From: Nocardioides sp. SR21
GTDB lineage: Bacteria > Actinomycetota > Actinomycetes > Propionibacteriales > Nocardioidaceae
DNA length: 64,000 nucleotides
Assembly: GCF_022761125.1 (NCBI RefSeq)
Contig: NZ_JAKWJR010000005.1
Coordinates: 186,001 to 250,000, forward strand
Direction: 5' to 3'
Shown here: positions 1 through 8,705 of the stretch, one piece after another
Layout of the letters: each line of letters opens with the position of its first letter
Position numbering within the stretch: position 1 is the stretch's first letter
The notes under the pieces: generated by a model
Databases searched by the model: none
The model's input: the letters and a program-made list of their open reading frames with translations, nothing else
Told to the model about the DNA's origin: nothing
Position numbers and translations under genes: made by a program

Positions 1-2
1 CG

Positions 3-1196
3 CAGACGGTCGCGGCCGAGAACCGGCTGCCGTGCATCTACCTCGTCGACTCCGGCGGCGCGTTCCTGCCAATGCAGGACGAGGTGTTCCCCGACCGCGA
101 GCACTTCGGCCGGATCTTCTTCAACCAGGCCAACCTGTCCGCGAAGGGCATTCCCCAGATCGCCAGCGTGATGGGCTCGTGCACCGCCGGCGGCGCCTAC
201 GTCCCGGCGATGGCCGACGAGACCGTGATCGTGCGCAACCAGGGCACGATCTTCCTCGGCGGCCCGCCGCTGGTGAAGGCCGCGACCGGCGAGGTCGTGA
301 CGGCCGAGGACCTCGGCGGCGGCGACGTCCACGCGCGTACGTCGGGCGTGGTCGACCACCTCGCCGAGGACGACGCGCACGCGCTGGCGATCGTCCGCAG
401 CATCGTCGGCACCCTCGAGCGCCGGCCCGAGGGACCGTCGTACGAGATCGCGCCGGTCGAGGACCCGCACGACGACCCGAGCAGCATCTACGACGTCGTC
501 CCGTCCGACACCCGCACGCCGTACGACGTCCGAGAGGTCATCAGAAGGGTCGTCGACGGCAGCCGGTTCCACGAGTTCAAGAAGCTGTACGGCGAGACGC
601 TGGTGACCGGGTTCGCGCACATCTGGGGCCACCCGGTCGGCATCGTCGCCAACAACGGCATCCTCTTCAGCGAGTCCGCCCTCAAGGGCGCGCACTTCAT
701 CGAGCTCTGCAACCAGCGCGGCATTCCGCTGGTGTTCCTGCAGAACATCACCGGCTTCATGGTCGGCCGCGAGTACGAGAACCGCGGCATCGCCCGCGAC
801 GGCGCCAAGCTCGTCACCGCGGTCGCCTGCAGCGTCGTCCCGAAGTTCACCGTCGTCATCGGCGGGAGCTTCGGCGCCGGCAACTACGGGATGTGCGGGC
901 GCGCCTACGACCCGCGCTTCCTCTGGATGTGGCCGAACGCGCGCATCTCCGTCATGGGCGGCGAGCAGGCCGCGAGCGTCCTCGCGACCGTCGCCGGCAA
1001 GCCGGACGACGAGGAGTTCAAGGCGCCGATCCGCGAGCAGTACGAGACCCAGGGCTCGCCGTACTACGCGACCGCCCGCCTCTGGGACGACGGCATCATC
1101 GACCCGGCCGACACCCGCCGCGTCCTCGGCATGGGCCTCGCGGCCGCCGCGAACGCCCCGATCCCGACGCCGTCGTACGGCGTCTTCCGGATGTGA
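3..1196 (+). CDS. Acyl-CoA carboxylase carboxyltransferase (beta) subunit, methylcrotonoyl-CoA type; 5' partial
   Basis: The start lies left of the window and the reading frame is open from base 3. The 397 visible codons are the C-terminal part of a carboxyltransferase. It would move CO2 from carboxybiotin to 3-methylcrotonoyl-CoA in leucine breakdown. Visible family landmarks are the glycine-rich [20 protein letters not shown] stretch, the QNITGFMVG segment and [11 protein letters not shown] near the end, typical of methylcrotonoyl- or propionyl-CoA carboxylase beta chains. It is followed at once by the biotin-carrying alpha subunit and HMG-CoA lyase, which makes the leucine role the best reading (the accD1 position of mycobacteria). 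Substrate is inferred from context, not from a specificity residue. Confidence 0.9.
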   Translation, partial: QTVAAENRLPCIYLVDSGGAFLPMQDEVFPDREHFGRIFFNQANLSAKGIPQIASVMGSCTAGGAYVPAMADETVIVRNQGTIFLGGPPLVKAATGEVVTAEDLGGGDVHARTSGVVDHLAEDDAHALAIVRSIVGTLERRPEGPSYEIAPVEDPHDDPSSIYDVVPSDTRTPYDVREVIRRVVDGSRFHEFKKLYGETLVTGFAHIWGHPVGIVANNGILFSESALKGAHFIELCNQRGIPLVFLQNITGFMVGREYENRGIARDGAKLVTAVACSVVPKFTVVIGGSFGAGNYGMCGRAYDPRFLWMWPNARISVMGGEQAASVLATVAGKPDDEEFKAPIREQYETQGSPYYATARLWDDGIIDPADTRRVLGMGLAAAANAPIPTPSYGVFRM

Positions 1197-1201
1197 TCGG
1201 C

Positions 1202-3091
1202 ATGCAGACACTCCTCATCGCCAACCGCGGCGAGATCGCCCTGCGCGTCATGCGCACCGCCAGGCGGATGGGCATCCGCACCGTCGCGATCTACACCGAC
1301 CTCGACCGCACCGCGCCGCACGTGCGCGCCGCCGACGAGGCCCGGCACGTCGTGAGCTACCTCGACATCGACGCCGTCGTCGGCGCCGCGAAGGCCGCGA
1401 ACGCCGACGCCGTGCACCCCGGCTACGGCTTCCTGTCCGAGCGCTCGGCGTTCGCCAAGGCGCTCGAGGACGCCGGCATCACGCTCGTCGGCCCGACCGC
1501 CGACGTCATGGACGCGATGGGCCGCAAGGACGCCGCCCGCGAGATCGCGGTCGCCGCGGGCGTGCCCGTCGTGCCGCGCGGCGAGGACGCCGGGTTCCCG
1601 GTGCTGGTGAAGGCCGCGGCCGGTGGCGGCGGCAAGGGCATGCGCGTCGTGCGCGAGGAGGCCGAGCTCGAGGAGGCCAAGGCGGCTGCGGCCCGCGAGG
1701 CGCTGAGCGCCTTCGGCGACGACACCCTCCTCATCGAGAAGTACGTCGAGCGCGGCCGGCACATCGAGGTGCAGGTCATGGCCGACACCCACGGCAACGT
1801 CGTGCACGTCTTCGAGCGCGACTGCTCCACCCAGCGCCGGCACCAGAAGGTGCTGGAGGAGGCGCCCGCGCCGACCATCACCGACGAGGTCCGCGCGCTG
1901 GTCACCAGCAGCGCGGTCGCGCTGTCGAGGCACGTCGGCTACCGCAACGCCGGGACCGTGGAGTTCCTGCTCGACGACGCCACCGGCGAGGCGTACTTCC
2001 TGGAGATGAACACCCGCCTCCAGGTCGAGCACCCGGTCACCGAGGCGATCACCGGCCTCGACCTGGTCGAGCTCCAGCTCCGCGTCGCCGACGGCGAGCC
2101 GCTGCCGATCGGCCAGGACGACGTCACCGTGACCGGCCACGCGATCGAGGCCCGGGTGTACGCCGAGGACTCGTTCGGCGGCTTCCTGCCCCAGGCCGGG
2201 CGTACGTCGATCGTGCGGTGGCCCGGTCTCGATACGCTCGCCGGCGCTCGCTACTCGACCACCGAGAACTCTGTGAGAGTCGATCACGCGCTGGAGCCCG
2301 AGCAGGTCGTGAGCACGTCGTACGACCCGATGCTCGGCAAGGTGATCGTGCACGGCGCCGACCGTGAGGCCGCCCGCCGCGCGCTCGTCGACGCGCTCGA
2401 CAACACCTCGATCCTCGGCCTCACCACGAACACCGGCTTCCTGCGCGCGCTGGCCGCGAGCGACGAGTTCCGCGACGCCACCATCGACACCGCGTGGCTC
2501 GACCGGCACACCGTCGAGGCGCCTGACGACGAGCTCCCGCGGGTGTTCGTCGCGTGGGTGAGCGCGATGCTCGCGGCGTACGAGGGCAGCGGGCCGTTCC
2601 AGTCCGACGGCTGGCGCTCCGGCGCCGACCCGGCGCCGACCATCGTCGAGCTCGACCGCCCGGTCGTCGTGGACCGGCACTCCGGCCGCGTCGATGACCT
2701 CGCGGTCCGCCAGGTGCACGCCGCCCACCACACGCTGACGCTCGAGATCGACGGCGCGCTGCGCAGCGCCGTGGTCAACGTGCAGCCGCACGTCGCCGAG
2801 GTCGCCTACGAGGGCCAGCGCTTCGTGTTCGAGCGGCCCGACGTCTTCGGCGACCACGCGGTGGTCTCCGACGGCGCGATCACCGCGCCGATGCCCGGGA
2901 CCGTCCTCGACGTACGTGTCGCCGACGGCGACCGGGTCGAGGCCGGCCAGGTGCTCGTCGTGCTCGAGGCGATGAAGATGGAGCTGGCGCTCAAGGCGCC
3001 GTTCGACGGCACGATCGCCGGCCTGTCGGCCACCACCGGCGGCCAGGTCGCGCTCGGCCACACGCTGCTGGAGGTGACCCCCGATGAGTGA
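1202..3091 (+). CDS. Acyl-CoA carboxylase alpha subunit (biotin carboxylase plus biotin carrier), methylcrotonoyl-CoA type
   Basis: 629 aa. The N-terminal biotin carboxylase domain begins LLIANRGEIALRVMRTARRM, the ATP-grasp part contains AAAGGGGKGMRVV and EMNTRLQVEHPVTE, and the C-terminal biotinyl domain has the EAMKMEL motif whose central lysine is biotinylated. It carboxylates biotin with ATP and bicarbonate for the upstream beta subunit. The ATG at 1202 is chosen; a GTG at 1193 overlapping the beta-subunit stop is the alternative. The last 8 bases overlap HMG-CoA lyase. Residues about 342-355 (GLDTLAGARYSTTE) are not expected in the family and are encoded by an intergenic-type repeat (see the repeat at 2225). 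Confidence 0.93.
   Translation: MQTLLIANRGEIALRVMRTARRMGIRTVAIYTDLDRTAPHVRAADEARHVVSYLDIDAVVGAAKAANADAVHPGYGFLSERSAFAKALEDAGITLVGPTADVMDAMGRKDAAREIAVAAGVPVVPRGEDAGFPVLVKAAAGGGGKGMRVVREEAELEEAKAAAAREALSAFGDDTLLIEKYVERGRHIEVQVMADTHGNVVHVFERDCSTQRRHQKVLEEAPAPTITDEVRALVTSSAVALSRHVGYRNAGTVEFLLDDATGEAYFLEMNTRLQVEHPVTEAITGLDLVELQLRVADGEPLPIGQDDVTVTGHAIEARVYAEDSFGGFLPQAGRTSIVRWPGLDTLAGARYSTTENSVRVDHALEPEQVVSTSYDPMLGKVIVHGADREAARRALVDALDNTSILGLTTNTGFLRALAASDEFRDATIDTAWLDRHTVEAPDDELPRVFVAWVSAMLAAYEGSGPFQSDGWRSGADPAPTIVELDRPVVVDRHSGRVDDLAVRQVHAAHHTLTLEIDGALRSAVVNVQPHVAEVAYEGQRFVFERPDVFGDHAVVSDGAITAPMPGTVLDVRVADGDRVEAGQVLVVLEAMKMELALKAPFDGTIAGLSATTGGQVALGHTLLEVTPDE
2225..2264 (+). repeat. Dispersed repeat copy inserted in frame inside the biotin carboxylase gene
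   Basis: This 40-base stretch starts GGTCTCGATACGCTCGCC and ends CTACTCGACCACCG. It closely matches the repeat core in the noncoding array at 32.7-32.95 kb, which reads GGTCTCGACGACGCTCGCT and then GCGCTCGCTGCTCGACCAGCG. It encodes about 14 extra residues between VRWP and VRVDHALEP, where biotin carboxylases normally have only a short loop. Reading frame is kept. Confidence 0.75.
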
Positions 3092-3992
3092 GCTGCCCGC
3101 CGCCGTCACGATCTACGAGGTCGGTCCCCGCGACGGCCTGCAGAACGAGAAGACGCTGGTGCCGACCGGTGTGAAGGCCGAGTTCGTGCAGCGGCTCCGC
3201 CTGGCCGGACTGCCGATCGTCGAGGCGACCAGCTTCGTGCACCCGAAGTGGGTGCCCCAGCTCGCCGACGCCGCCGAGCTGATGGAGCTGCTCGGCGAGG
3301 CCGGGCGCGACTGCCCGGTGCTGGTGCCCAACGAGCGTGGCCTCGACCGCGCGCTCGAGCTCGGCGCCCAGCACATCGCGATCTTCGGCTCCGCCACCGA
3401 GACGTTCGCGCAGAAGAACCTCAACCGCAGCCTCGACGAGCAGTTCGCGATGTTCGAGCCGACCGTGCGCCGCGCCCGGGACGCCGGGCTCGACGTCCGC
3501 GCCTACGTCTCCATGTGCTTCGGCGACCCGTGGGAGGGCGCCGTACCCGTCGAGCAGGTGGTGAGCGTCGGCAAGCGGCTGTTCGACCTCGGCGCCAGCC
3601 AGCTCAGCCTCGGCGACACGATCGGGGTCGGTACGGCGGGCCAGGTGACCGACCTCGTCGACGCCTTCACCGCCGCCGGGATGGACACCGACCAGCTCGC
3701 GATGCACTTCCACGACACCTACGGGCAGGCCCTCGCGAACACCCTGTCGGCGCTGCAGTCCGGCATCACGACGTTCGACGCGAGCGCCGGCGGGCTGGGC
3801 GGCTGCCCCTACGCCAAGAGCGCCACCGGCAACCTCGCGACCGAGGACCTGGTGTGGATGCTCACCGGTCTCGGCATCGAGCACGGCGTCGACCTTCGCG
3901 AGGTCGTGGCGACCTCGGTCTGGATGGCGGGGCACCTCGGTCGCCCCAGTCCCTCGGCGGTTGTGCGAGCACTGGCAGAATCCGGAGCATGA
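3084..3992 (+). CDS. mvaB: Hydroxymethylglutaryl-CoA lyase
   Basis: 302 aa TIM-barrel lyase of the HMGL-like family. It cleaves 3-hydroxy-3-methylglutaryl-CoA to acetyl-CoA and acetoacetate, the last step of leucine degradation. Visible motifs are EVGPRDGLQNE at the N-terminus (metal and substrate site), the HFHDTYGQALAN metal-binding histidines, and the C-terminal signature GGLGGCPYA carrying the catalytic cysteine. Full family length. The ATG overlaps the carboxylase alpha stop by 8 bases, so translation is probably coupled. Its own stop overlaps the ATG of the following sulfotransferase-like gene. Confidence 0.95.
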   Translation: MSELPAAVTIYEVGPRDGLQNEKTLVPTGVKAEFVQRLRLAGLPIVEATSFVHPKWVPQLADAAELMELLGEAGRDCPVLVPNERGLDRALELGAQHIAIFGSATETFAQKNLNRSLDEQFAMFEPTVRRARDAGLDVRAYVSMCFGDPWEGAVPVEQVVSVGKRLFDLGASQLSLGDTIGVGTAGQVTDLVDAFTAAGMDTDQLAMHFHDTYGQALANTLSALQSGITTFDASAGGLGGCPYAKSATGNLATEDLVWMLTGLGIEHGVDLREVVATSVWMAGHLGRPSPSAVVRALAESGA

Positions 3993-5086
3993 GCCGGAGG
4001 GTCTACCTGCACATCGGTGCGCCGAAGACAGGGACGACGTACCTCCAGGACCGGCTCGCGCTGAACGCGAAGACGCTCGCCGAGCACGACGTCCACTTCC
4101 CGACCACGTCGCCGATGGTCAGCCCCGGGCTCGCGCACTTCCGCGGCGCGCTGGACCTGCTCGGCCAGGACTGGGGCGGCGCGCCCGGGCACGCCGACGG
4201 CAGCTGGGACGCGCTGGCGCGGCGCATCAAGAAGCGCTCCGGCTCCGTCGTGGTCAGCCACGAGATCCTCGCGCCGGCCGCGCCCGGCCAGGTGGCCCGC
4301 GCGATGCGCGACCTCGCCGGCGCCGAGATCCACGTCGTCTACACCGCCCGCGACCTCGGCCGGCAGCTCCCCGCGGCGTGGCAGGAGAGCATCAAGCAGG
4401 GCCGGCGGTGGAGCTACAAGCGCTTCCTCGACCGGTACGAGAAGGGCCGCACCTGGTTCTACCGCGCGTTCGACGTCCCGCGCGTGCTCGGCACCTGGGG
4501 CGCCGGGCTGCCGCCGGAGCACGTGCACGTCGTGACCGTCCCGCCGTCGTCGTCCCGCGACCAGCACGGCGACCAGCTCTGGCAGCGGATGTGCGAGGTC
4601 CTCGGCATCAACCCGGCCTGGGCGCCGCTCGACAGCGACCGCTCCAACCGCTCGCTGGGCATCGCCGAGACCCAGGTGATCCGCCAGCTCAACCGCCGGA
4701 TGGACCGCACCGCGCGCCGCGAGTCGACGTACGACGGGCTGATCCGCGACATGCTCGCCCAGGGCGAGCTGGTCAAGCGCGAGTCGGCCGCCGTACGCCT
4801 GCCTCCCGAGCGCTACGACTGGGCCGAGGAGCAGGCCGAGCGCTGGATCGAGTGGATCGAGGGCAGTGGCGTCGACGTGGTCGGCGACGTCGCCGACCTG
4901 CGGCCGGTCCGCCCCGCCGAGGACGTGCCCTACAAGGACCCCGACAAGGTCCGCGCCAAGCGCCAGCTCGGCAGCGCGCTGGACGCGCTGGCCGCGATGA
5001 CCCGCGAGGCCGCCCGGCGACCCGACCCCGAGCGCCAGCTCACGCACCGGGTCCGCGCGCAGGCCCAGCGCCTCCGGGAACGATGA
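3989..5086 (+). CDS. Sulfotransferase-family protein
   Basis: 365 aa. The N-terminus LHIGAPKTGTTYLQ (residues 7-20) is the 5'-phosphosulfate-binding P-loop of PAPS-dependent sulfotransferases, and ARDLGRQLPAAWQES matches the 3'-phosphate-binding region. Later landmarks are EHVHVVTVPPSS, SNRSLGIAE and DYGWAEEQAERWIE-like helices. The acceptor is unknown; glycan or lipid targets are common in this family. Its ATG overlaps the HMG-CoA lyase stop (ATGA) and its stop overlaps the next start, so it is transcribed with the leucine operon although function is probably unrelated. A related gene lies two genes downstream (6168-7382). Confidence 0.75.
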   Translation: MSRRVYLHIGAPKTGTTYLQDRLALNAKTLAEHDVHFPTTSPMVSPGLAHFRGALDLLGQDWGGAPGHADGSWDALARRIKKRSGSVVVSHEILAPAAPGQVARAMRDLAGAEIHVVYTARDLGRQLPAAWQESIKQGRRWSYKRFLDRYEKGRTWFYRAFDVPRVLGTWGAGLPPEHVHVVTVPPSSSRDQHGDQLWQRMCEVLGINPAWAPLDSDRSNRSLGIAETQVIRQLNRRMDRTARRESTYDGLIRDMLAQGELVKRESAAVRLPPERYDWAEEQAERWIEWIEGSGVDVVGDVADLRPVRPAEDVPYKDPDKVRAKRQLGSALDALAAMTREAARRPDPERQLTHRVRAQAQRLRER

Positions 5087-6168
5087 CGGAAGACGGCGTG
5101 CACCGCGCCTGGGGCTGGGTCGCGCACCTGCAGGCCGGCGGTACGACGCCGTGGCGCGACTGGACCGGCGCGGGCGACCCGCGTGGCCGGATCCTGCCCG
5201 GTGCGCAGCAGCTGGAGCTGCTGCGCCGGCTCAACGGGGCCGGGCCGACCTCGCCGGAGCTCGCCGCTCGGGTGCTGGAGGCCAGCGCTCCCGGCCGCGG
5301 CCGCCCCGACCTCGAGCTCGAGGGTGCGGTGCCGCCCCTCGAGTTCGGCCCGCGACCGGTCGACCCCGCCGACCTGCCCGACGACGAGCTGATCCGGGTC
5401 GCCACCATGCTGCTGGCCGAGGACGTGCACGCGGCCGGGCTGCCCGAGACGGAGCACCCGCCGAGGAAGCGGTGGCGGCGCCGGAAGTACCGCCTCGAGG
5501 GCGACGTGGTCCTCACCGGCCCGATCCGTGCGGACCTGGTCCGGCACGGCCGCCCGCCGGGCGGCCGGGGCGCGACAGTGCTCGTGCTCGGCACCGACCT
5601 CGGCACGATGTACACCCACGCGTGGACCGCGCGCAGCCTCTCCGCGGGCGCCCCGAGCTGGCGCGAGTGGCTGGACCCGCACGTGAAGCGCGGCACCGTG
5701 CCCGGCCGGATCGACCTGGTGAAGGTCGCGAAGGCCTGGAGCGACCGGGTCGGCAAGGAGCGGGTCCGGATCGTCCTCGACCCGGCCGAGGTCCCGCGGA
5801 TCATCGGCGTACGCCGGCCCGCGCCCGCCGCCGAGCCGCTGTCCGCGGACGCCACCGACCTGGCACGCCGGGTCGGGCAGGCGCTCGGGCTGCTCGCCGT
5901 CCCCACCGAGCGGCGGGCGCTGCTGCGCGAGACCCTGCGCCCGCGCCTCGCCGCGCTGCCCGGGGCGCCGCTGGTGCTGCCCGCCGAGCACCTCGAGCGG
6001 GTGCACGAGCGGGCGACCCACCTGCGTGATGCGCTGCTGCGCGCTGGATACCCTGTCCACGGCGATCTGGACAGCCTGCTGCCCGCTGATCGCGCCGGCG
6101 TACCGGAACCCTCGGACGCCGGAGTCCTGGCGCACGCCCTGCGCCTGCTGCTGGAAAAGAAGAGATAG
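5083..6168 (+). CDS. Degenerate sulfotransferase-like protein lacking the P-loop
   Basis: 361 aa of unknown function. The first 150 residues are unlike the neighbours and have no P-loop. From about residue 165 the sequence parallels the flanking sulfotransferase-like proteins: VLVLGTDLGTMYTHAW followed by SWREWL corresponds to their VRDLVRQIPAEW and YGNFL segments, and VGKERVRIVLDP to PPERIHLVTVPP. The arginine of the 3'-phosphate site is a threonine here. I read it as a diverged, probably non-catalytic member of the family. It overlaps both neighbours (ATGA at the start, 1 base at the end), so the three proteins are translationally linked and may work together. Confidence 0.6.
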   Translation: MTEDGVHRAWGWVAHLQAGGTTPWRDWTGAGDPRGRILPGAQQLELLRRLNGAGPTSPELAARVLEASAPGRGRPDLELEGAVPPLEFGPRPVDPADLPDDELIRVATMLLAEDVHAAGLPETEHPPRKRWRRRKYRLEGDVVLTGPIRADLVRHGRPPGGRGATVLVLGTDLGTMYTHAWTARSLSAGAPSWREWLDPHVKRGTVPGRIDLVKVAKAWSDRVGKERVRIVLDPAEVPRIIGVRRPAPAAEPLSADATDLARRVGQALGLLAVPTERRALLRETLRPRLAALPGAPLVLPAEHLERVHERATHLRDALLRAGYPVHGDLDSLLPADRAGVPEPSDAGVLAHALRLLLEKKR

Positions 6169-7382
6169 TGGCCACACGAGTCCTGCTGCACGTCGGCACC
6201 CCGAAGACGGGGACGTCGTACCTCCAGGACGTCCTGTTCCGGAACCGCCGCACGCTCGCGAGCGCCGGGATCCTCTACCCCGCGGACCGCTTCGACGCGC
6301 ACTTCCTGGCCGCCCTCGACCTGATGCGGCTGCCCTGGGGCGGCCTCGAGGCCGAGGCCGTCGGCGCCTGGGACGCGCTGGCCGAGAAGGTCCGCAAGCA
6401 CCATGGCACCGCGATCATCAGCCACGAGATCCTCGCGACCGCCTCCCGCGCCCAGGCCGGCCGGGCGCTCAAGTCGCTCGGGCACGGCGACGGCACCGAG
6501 GTGCACGTGGTGCTGTCGGTGCGCGACCTGGTCCGCCAGATCCCGGCCGAGTGGCAGGAGAACGTCAAGCACCGGCAGGCGCTGTCGTACGGCAACTTCC
6601 TCGACCAGATCCGCAAGCCGGAGCGCGACACCCGGATCGCCACCTGGTTCTGGGGCGTCCAGGAGCTGCCGGACATCCTCAACCGCTGGGGCCACGACCT
6701 GCCGCCCGAGCGCATCCACCTGGTGACGGTCCCGCCGCGCGGCGGCCCGAAGAACCTGCTCTGGAAGCGTTTCAGCGTCGCCTTCGGGCTCGACGGCCTC
6801 GACCTCGACCTCGAGGCGGAGCGCGCCAACCCGTCGCTCGGCGCCCCCGAGACCGCGCTGGTGCGCCGGATCAACCGCGCCGCCAACCGTGAGCTCAACC
6901 CGGGCGACTACCGCCCGCTGGTCCGCGAGCTGCTCGCCCACCAGACGCTGTCGGCGCGCACCGGCTCGCCGCGGCTGGCGCTGCCGCCGGACGTGCACCC
7001 GTGGGTCTCCGAGGTGACCTCGTCGTGGATCGCGGAGATCGAGCGACGCGGGTACGACGTGGTCGGCGACCTGCACGACCTGGTCGGCGCGCCGCCGGTC
7101 ACGCAGTACGCCGACCCGGACAACCCGTCCGAGAAGCAGGTCTCCGCCGCTGCGCTGGACGCGATCAAGGCGCTGCTGCTGGAGAGCGCGCGGCTGCGGC
7201 ACAACGAGGAGCGGCTCGAGCACGAGCTGCTCGAGACCCAGAAGGCGCTCGAGCGGGCGTACCTGCGGCCGACGTACCGCTGGCGCGAGAAGCTGGTGCG
7301 CCGGCTGCAGTCCGGGTCCTACGGCCGCGGCCTGCTCAAGGCCTACCGGCGGGTGCGGGGCCGGAGCTCGCGCGCGGCGTAG
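6168..7382 (+). CDS. Sulfotransferase-family protein with C-terminal coiled coil
   Basis: 404 aa, GTG start overlapping the previous stop by one base. LHVGTPKTGTSYLQ at residues 7-20 is the PAPS P-loop; VRDLVRQIPAEWQENVKH is the 3'-phosphate region; SHEILA is shared with the 3989 gene, so the two are paralogues. Residues about 325-375 are charged and helical (LLESARLRHNEERLEHELLE), a likely coiled coil, followed by a strongly basic tail (RRVRGRSSR) that could contact membrane or nucleic acid. The 3' end overlaps the convergent EcsC-like gene by 40 bases. Confidence 0.75.
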   Translation: MATRVLLHVGTPKTGTSYLQDVLFRNRRTLASAGILYPADRFDAHFLAALDLMRLPWGGLEAEAVGAWDALAEKVRKHHGTAIISHEILATASRAQAGRALKSLGHGDGTEVHVVLSVRDLVRQIPAEWQENVKHRQALSYGNFLDQIRKPERDTRIATWFWGVQELPDILNRWGHDLPPERIHLVTVPPRGGPKNLLWKRFSVAFGLDGLDLDLEAERANPSLGAPETALVRRINRAANRELNPGDYRPLVRELLAHQTLSARTGSPRLALPPDVHPWVSEVTSSWIAEIERRGYDVVGDLHDLVGAPPVTQYADPDNPSEKQVSAAALDAIKALLLESARLRHNEERLEHELLETQKALERAYLRPTYRWREKLVRRLQSGSYGRGLLKAYRRVRGRSSRAA

Positions 7383-7972
7383 TCGCCGACCTGCCAGGTC
7401 CGGAAGCCGTCGGCACCCATCCCGAACGCGCCGCCGACGATCGGCACCTTCCGCGCGATCGTGATCGCCAGCCGCTTGCCCGCGACCCGGGTCATCAGCT
7501 CGGAGGCGACCTCGGCCGACAGCACGCGGTCCAGCTCGGGGTCGTGCACCGGGGCCGTCGCGATCGCCATCGGCGGCGCGGGGAGCTTGCGCTCCGCGAT
7601 CAGCCGGTCGACCAGGTCCTCCCCGAGCATGCTGGCGAGCACCGCGTTGCGGACCCGGGGGTCGTCGAGGTCGTAGCCGCGCAGGTGCGCGATCCCGGCG
7701 ACCATCCGCGCCTGCACGAGCGCGAGCCCGGCGAGGTTGGCGGGCATCGTGAACGCCGCGGCCAGGACGCCGCCGAGCCCGGTGAGCAGGCCCTGGGCGC
7801 CGGCGTACCGGATGTGGGTGTCGATCAGCTCGTGCACCGCGGTGTCCACGTCGCCGCGCGCGACCAGCAGCGTGTCGGCGGTCGGCCGTACGGCGGTGAT
7901 CGCGCGGTCCAGCGTGTCGCGCACGAAGCTCGCGGTGAGCTCGGGCTGCCGCTCCACCGCCTTCCCGCTCAT
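7343..7972 (-). CDS. EcsC-family protein
   Basis: 209 aa. The sequence LIDTHIRYAGAQGLLTGLGG, the hydrophobic run around residues 70-90 and the C-terminal KVPIVGGAFGMGADGFRTWQVGDYA match the EcsC protein family, small proteins of unknown biochemical role named after an ABC-transporter-linked gene of Bacillus. Two hydrophobic stretches suggest membrane association. A -10-like TACGAT sits 6 nt before the ATG (plus-strand 7979-7984), so the mRNA is probably leaderless. Divergent from aat; its 3' end overlaps the convergent sulfotransferase by 40 bases. Confidence 0.7.
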   Translation of the reverse strand: MSGKAVERQPELTASFVRDTLDRAITAVRPTADTLLVARGDVDTAVHELIDTHIRYAGAQGLLTGLGGVLAAAFTMPANLAGLALVQARMVAGIAHLRGYDLDDPRVRNAVLASMLGEDLVDRLIAERKLPAPPMAIATAPVHDPELDRVLSAEVASELMTRVAGKRLAITIARKVPIVGGAFGMGADGFRTWQVGDYAARELRPRTRR

Positions 7973-8007
7973 GCGTCGATCGTACGGACTGCCACTACCT
8001 TCGACCC

Positions 8008-8700
8008 GTGACCCCCGAGGAGCCGCCGCCGACCCGATGGTCGTTCGGCGACCCGTCGGCGTACGACGAGCTCGACGACCTCGTGGCGATCGGCGCCGAC
8101 CTCCAGCCCGGCACCCTGCTCGAGGCGTACCGCCGCGGGCTGTTCCCGATGCCGTCCGGGCAGCGCGGCGACCCGATGTACTGGTTCTGCCCCGTGCGCC
8201 GCGGTGTGCTGCCGCTGGACCGGCTGCGGGTCTCGCGGTCGCTGCTCCGCTCCTGCCGCGACTTCGAGATCCGCGTCGACACGGCGTTCGACGAGGTCGT
8301 CGCCGGCTGCGCGGACCCGACCCGGCCGTCCGGCTGGATCGACCGCGACATCCGGGCGGCGTACGGCGAGCTGCACCGGCTCGGGTGGGCGCACTCGGTC
8401 GAGACGTGGCGCGACGGCGAGCTGGCCGGCGGGCTGTACGGCATCGCGATCGGCGGGCTGTTCGCGGGGGAGTCGATGTTCCACCGCGTGCGAGACGCGT
8501 CCAAGGTCGCCCTGGTCGCGCTGGTCCAGGGCCTGGCCGACGAGCACGCCGCGGACCGGCTGCTCGACGTCCAGTGGCTGACCCCGCACCTCGCCTCGCT
8601 CGGCGCGGTCGAGGTGTCGCGAGCGACGTACCGCCGCCGGCTGGAGCGGGCGCTGCCGCTGCCCGCCCCTGGCCTGTTCGCCGCCGGCCCGCCAGGATGA
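8008..8700 (+). CDS. aat: Leucyl/phenylalanyl-tRNA--protein transferase
   Basis: 230 aa. It transfers Leu or Phe from aminoacyl-tRNA to proteins with N-terminal Arg or Lys, marking them for N-end-rule degradation. Motifs: YRRGLFPMP near residue 40, YWFCPVRRGVLPL, SGWIDRDIRAAYGELHRLGWAHSVE and GLYGIAIGGLFAGESMFHR are all characteristic of Aat. Full length. GTG start with -10-like TACCTT at 7996-8001, 6 nt upstream, suggesting a leaderless transcript. Its stop overlaps an in-frame ATG (8697) of the following lipoprotein. No clpS or clpA is nearby. Confidence 0.95.
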   Translation: MTPEEPPPTRWSFGDPSAYDELDDLVAIGADLQPGTLLEAYRRGLFPMPSGQRGDPMYWFCPVRRGVLPLDRLRVSRSLLRSCRDFEIRVDTAFDEVVAGCADPTRPSGWIDRDIRAAYGELHRLGWAHSVETWRDGELAGGLYGIAIGGLFAGESMFHRVRDASKVALVALVQGLADEHAADRLLDVQWLTPHLASLGAVEVSRATYRRRLERALPLPAPGLFAAGPPG

Positions 8701-8705
8701 AGTCC

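Noticed and set aside
1064..3109. Very long antisense frames, such as 681 codons opposite the carboxylase
   Set aside because: High-GC codon bias leaves the opposite strand free of stops; translations are His/Arg/Ala-rich with no domain.
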